Source: Piliocolobus tephrosceles (taxonomy: Eukaryota > Chordata > Mammalia > Primates > Cercopithecidae). From it: 64,000 bases of DNA. The notes beneath the pieces were generated by a model that was not told the origin of the DNA, did no database searches, and was given only the letters and a program-made list of their open reading frames with translations. The stretch spans positions 105,019,681 to 105,083,680 of the forward strand of contig NC_045436.1 in assembly GCF_002776525.5 (NCBI RefSeq), written 5' to 3'. Below are positions 60,463 through 64,000 of this stretch, piece after piece. The position numbers and the translations under genes are program-made. The first letter of the stretch is position 1. The number at the start of each line of letters is the position of its first letter.

Positions 60463-61790
60463 CTTCGTGGATTTATCTACCTTTGATCTTTGATGTTGGT
60501 GACCTTCAGATGTCATTTTCGCATGGGTGTCCTTTTTCTTTATGTTGATGCTATTGCTTTCTTTTTGTTAGTTTTCCTTCTAACAGTCAGGCCCCTCTGC
60601 TGCGAGTTTGCTGGAGATCCACTCCAGACCCTGTTTGCCTGGGTATCACCCGTGGAGGCTGCAGACCAGCAAAGATTGCTGTTTGTTCCTTCCTCTGGAA
60701 GCTTCATCCCAGAGGAGCACCCAACAGATGCCAGCCAAACCTCTTCTGTATGAGGTGCCTGTTGACCCCTGCTGAGAGATGTCTTCCAGCCAAGAGGCAT
60801 GGGGGTCAGGAACCCACTTGAGAAGGCAGTCTGTCCCTTGACAGAACTTGAACACTGTACTTGGGAGATCTGCTGCTCTCTTCAGAGCCAGCAGGCAGGA
60901 ACCTTTAAGTCTGCTGAATCTGCATCCACATCTGCCCCTTCCTCCAGCTCCTCTGTCCCAGGGAAATAGGGGTTTTATCTATAAGCCGCTGACGGGGGCT
61001 GCTGCCTTTCTTTCAGAGATGCCCTGTCCGGAGAGGAGGAATCTAGAGAGGCAGTCTAGCCACAGCGACTTTGCTATGCTGCAGTGGGTTCTGCACCCAG
61101 TTCGAACTTGCCAGCAGCTTTGTTTAAACTATAAGCAGAAAACCACCTTCTCAAGCCTCTCTAGTGGTGGATGCCTCTCCCCCCTCCCCAAGCTCAAGCA
61201 TCCCAGGTTGACTGCAGACTGCTGTGCTGACAGCAAGAATTTCAAGAATTTCACTGGGCTCCGTGGGGGTGGGATCCACTGAGCAAGACCACTCGGCTCC
61301 CTGGCTTCAGTCACCTTTCCAGAGGAGCGAACAGTTCTGTCTCGCTGGTGTTACAGGTGCCACTGGGGTACAAAAAAAAAAAAACCCCAAAAAACTCCTG
61401 CAGCTAGCTTGGTGTCTGCCCAAATGGCTGCCCAGTTTTGTGCTTGAAACCCAGGGCCCTGGTGGTGTGGGCCCCCGAGGGAATCTCCTGGTCTGCAGGT
61501 TGTGAAGACCATGGGAAAAGCCTAGTATCTGAGCTGGACAGCACCATCCCTCATGGCTTCCCTTGGCTAGGGGAGGGAGTTCCCTGACCCCTTGTGCTTC
61601 CTGGGTGAGGTGACACTCCGTCCTGCTTCTGCTCGCTCTCCATGAGCTGCACCCACTGTCTAACCAGTTCCAGTGAGATGAACCAGGTACCTTAGTTGGA
61701 AATGCAGAAATCACCTGCTTTCTGCATTGGTTTCATTGGGAGCTGTAGAGGGGTGCTGTTCTTATTTAGCCATCTTGCTAGCTCCTTCCT
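60463..61790 (-). promoter_or_regulatory. L1PA 5' UTR (internal promoter region)
   Basis: About 1.33 kb of GC-richer DNA between the L1 5' end and ORF1. In the family this region holds the internal Pol II promoter (YY1 site near base 1; the CAAGATGGC core is visible at the start on the minus strand). A 12-nt A run lies at 61373-61384. Frames up to 144 residues on both strands here are by-products of GC content. Confidence 0.85.
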
Positions 61791-62576
61791 CCAGTTTCAT
61801 TTCTAATTGAGCTTATTTGTATTTTCTCTCTTCTTTTGTTTCTGATTTATCTCACTAATGATCTATGAATTTAGTTTACCTTTTCAAAAAACCAGTTTTT
61901 TACTTCATTTACCTTTTGTGGTTTTTTTTTTTCTTTTTTTTCAATTTCATTTAGTTCTTCTCTGATCATTGTTATTTCTTTTCTTCTGTTGGGTTTGGGT
62001 TTGAATTGTTGTTATTTATCCAGTTCCTTGAGGTGCGACATTAGGTTGTCTATTTGTGCTTTTTCAGACTTTTTGATGTACGCACTTAATGCTATGAACT
62101 TTCCTCTTAACACCACTTTTACTCCATCCCAGTGGTTTTGAGAAGTTGTGTCACTATTATTCATTTCAAAGAATTTTGAAATTTCCATCTTGATTTCACT
62201 AACCCCAAAATTATTCCAGAGCAGATTATTTCATTTCCATGTATTTGTATAGTTTTGAGAATTCTTTTTGAAATTGATTTCCAGTTTTATTCCATTGTAG
62301 CCAAGAAGATACTTGATATGATTTCAGTTTTCTTAAATTTATTGAGACTTGTTTTGTGGCTAAAATAAGGTCTGTCTTTGAGAATGTTCTATGTGCTGAT
62401 GAAAACAATGTGTATTCTGCAGTTGTTGGGAAGAAGTTTCTGTAAATACCTATTAAGTGCATTTGTTCTAGGGCATAGTTTAAGTCCACTGTTTCTTTGT
62501 TGACTTTCTGTCTTGATGATCTATCTAGTGCTGTCAGTATTGAAGTCCCCCACAATTATTGCATTGCTATCTTGAA

Positions 62577-62702
62577 ATGTGACTGATTCTAATTGAGATT
62601 TGTTATAAGCATCAAAAGGCACACTAGATTTAGAAAAGTTATTATAGAATGTTGATTACATGCTGAAATAACATCTTGGATATATTAAATCAGATAAAAT
62701 AT
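62577..62702. other. Short unique DNA
   Basis: It lies between the L1 end and MLT1, with nothing recognised. Confidence 0.4.
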
Positions 62703-63212
62703 ATTATTTGTAGTAGTTTGAATAATGACCCCCAAAGATATCAGATTTTAATCCTTGGAACTTAAACTGCTACTCTACTTAGAGAAAGAATTTTTGCAGA
62801 TATGATCGAACTTAATTAATTTTGCAAATACGATCAAATGATCTTGAGATAAGGAGATGATTCTGGATTATCCAAGTGGGCCCTAAATGCAGTCACATGT
62901 ATCCTTATAAGAGGAAGGTAGAGGGAGTCAGACATGCATATGGAGGAGAAAGTGATGTGAAGATGGAAGCAGAGATGAGTGATGTGGCCACAAGTCAAGA
63001 AATGACAGCAGCCACCAGAAGCTGGTAGAGGCAAGGAACGATCCTCCCTAGAGCCTCTGGAGAAAGCGCAGTCCTGCTGACATTTTGATTTCAGCCTAGT
63101 GGTACTGATTTTGGGCTTCTGGCTTCCAGAACTCCAAGTAAATACGTATGTTGTTGTTTTAAGCCCCCAAGTTTGTTGTGCTTTGTTGCAGCATATGCAG
63201 GAAATGAATACA
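62703..63212 (+). mobile_element. MLT1-type MaLR LTR
   Basis: TGTAGTAGTTTGAATAATGACCCCC, ATCTTGAGATAAGGAGATGATTCTGG, AAGTGGGCCCTAAATGCAGTCAC, GCCACCAGAAGCTGGTAGAGGCAAGG and GTTGTTTTAAGCCCCCAAG fit an MLT1C/D-like LTR in order. Confidence 0.85.
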
Positions 63213-63845
63213 TTATTAAAGTTAATTTAACCTATTTAATTTTACTTTTTTAAAAATGAGACTACTACTTAATTTAAAATTACATATGTGGCTCACAGTA
63301 TATTTCTCTTGGACAGTGCTGCTTTAGACCATATGAAGTGTAATTATAAAGATGACAATGACCAGCTGCTCTCTAAATCTGTAGTGGACAGAATAAAAGC
63401 TAATGAGTTGAGTATGCAAAGAGTTTGAATATATAAAAAAGGATAAACTAGGTTTAATGGCTCCTAAATATTGAAATTCACAAACAAAGGCCCTGAAAAG
63501 TGTATACCCCCGAATCTTAGAAAATAGGAGCAGCAGCCATGTCAGTCAACTTTTCTATAAAACTGTCTGGAAGATAGGACTGGGATCAGATAACTATTTG
63601 AAATCCTGTCTCCACTTGACTCACACTAAATTGTTGAAATTATAAGGCAAAGTATTTTCCATGATCAAGTTTAATTTCTACTTCTCTCTGGAACCGTCAT
63701 CTACTTCAGTGGTGCTGAATAAGCAAATCAAGGATAATGAAGCCAAGAACAAACTAAACCTAGTTAGACTCTAACGTCAGAGTGAACGGACTGGGATAAG
63801 ATTCTTGTGCTAGAGCATGTCAAGGTACTTGGCCATAATGGAACC
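63213..63845. other. Unique DNA
   Basis: About 630 bp with no recognised repeat, RNA gene or reading frame. Confidence 0.4.
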
Positions 63846-63990
63846 TTTGGGTGAGTAACATGATCTGCCTGAGCCTCAATTTTATCATCCATAGAATGGA
63901 TACAATAATATCTATCTTGAGTTTGTTCTAAAGATTGGAAATAATATATGTAAGCTATATGACACATAATAGAAGCATAGTACATAGCCA
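63846..63990 (-). mobile_element. MIR SINE
   Basis: CTGAGCCTCAATTTTATCATCC, AATGGATACAATAATATC and GACACATAATAGAAGC give complementary MIR. It may run past the window. Confidence 0.7.
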
Positions 63991-64000
63991 TATTTTTTTT

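Noticed and set aside
61307..61714. 135-residue minus-strand frame, and 144-residue plus frame at 60848-61282
   Set aside because: Both lie in the GC-richer L1 5' UTR. They are by-products of composition, not the L1 ORF0 or a host gene as far as can be seen.

Overview
The window is nuclear DNA of a primate, almost certainly an Old World monkey (Cercopithecidae). It is AT-rich, has no open reading frame resembling a host gene, and consists largely of primate and mammalian repeats: Alu, L1PA/L1PB/L1MA, THE1, MLT1, HAL1-like, L2, MIR, hAT and Tigger. Two Alu copies (16969-17264 and 52866-53163) carry three variants that I associate with the monkey AluY lineage (AluYR type) and not with human AluY. 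No bacterial, phage or plasmid signal was seen.

Layout. 1-970: unique DNA with one short L1PA tail flanked by a perfect 17-bp target duplication. 971-7460: one near full-length old L1 on the minus strand, split by two THE1 LTRs in opposite orientation. 7460-14700: mostly unique, with L2, three MIRs, a 1.2-kb hAT-like transposon and an L1M tail. 14715-17395: a HAL1-like/old L1 block carrying three younger insertions. 17395-24470: largely unique, with an L1M fragment, Alus, L2 and two candidate splice-site-bounded segments (19286-19391, 20827-20867). 24470-30170: L2, MLT1 split by THE1, Alus, another MLT1 and a U6 snRNA retropseudogene. 30250-34325: L2, then a complete THE1 element (LTR-internal-LTR) with a 5-bp target duplication. 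34326-42900: low-repeat DNA with a Tigger miniature element, microsatellites, Alu, MIR and a solo THE1. 42909-46046: a 3-kb stretch free of recognised repeats, with a 16-nt T run at its left edge and several minus-strand AATAAA motifs. 46047-53385: L1M, L2 (three segments in alternating orientation), MLT1, THE1 and Alus. 53388-62576: an old L1MA-type element on the minus strand, split by a full-length but defective L1PA element (55732-61790) with a perfect 14-bp target duplication. 62703-63212: an MLT1 LTR. The window ends in unique DNA and a MIR.

The nesting gives relative ages: L2 and MIR lie beneath MLT1; old L1 and HAL1 lie beneath THE1 and L1P; AluY and L1PA are on top. No intact protein-coding gene is claimed. 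The only possibly functional host items are inferences: two potential lncRNA exons, a TATA/AP-1 arrangement near 24.18 kb, and the 42.9-46.0 kb block, which may be a 3' UTR or a retrocopy. I found no convincing undescribed system. Family names come from recognition of consensus features, not from a database search.
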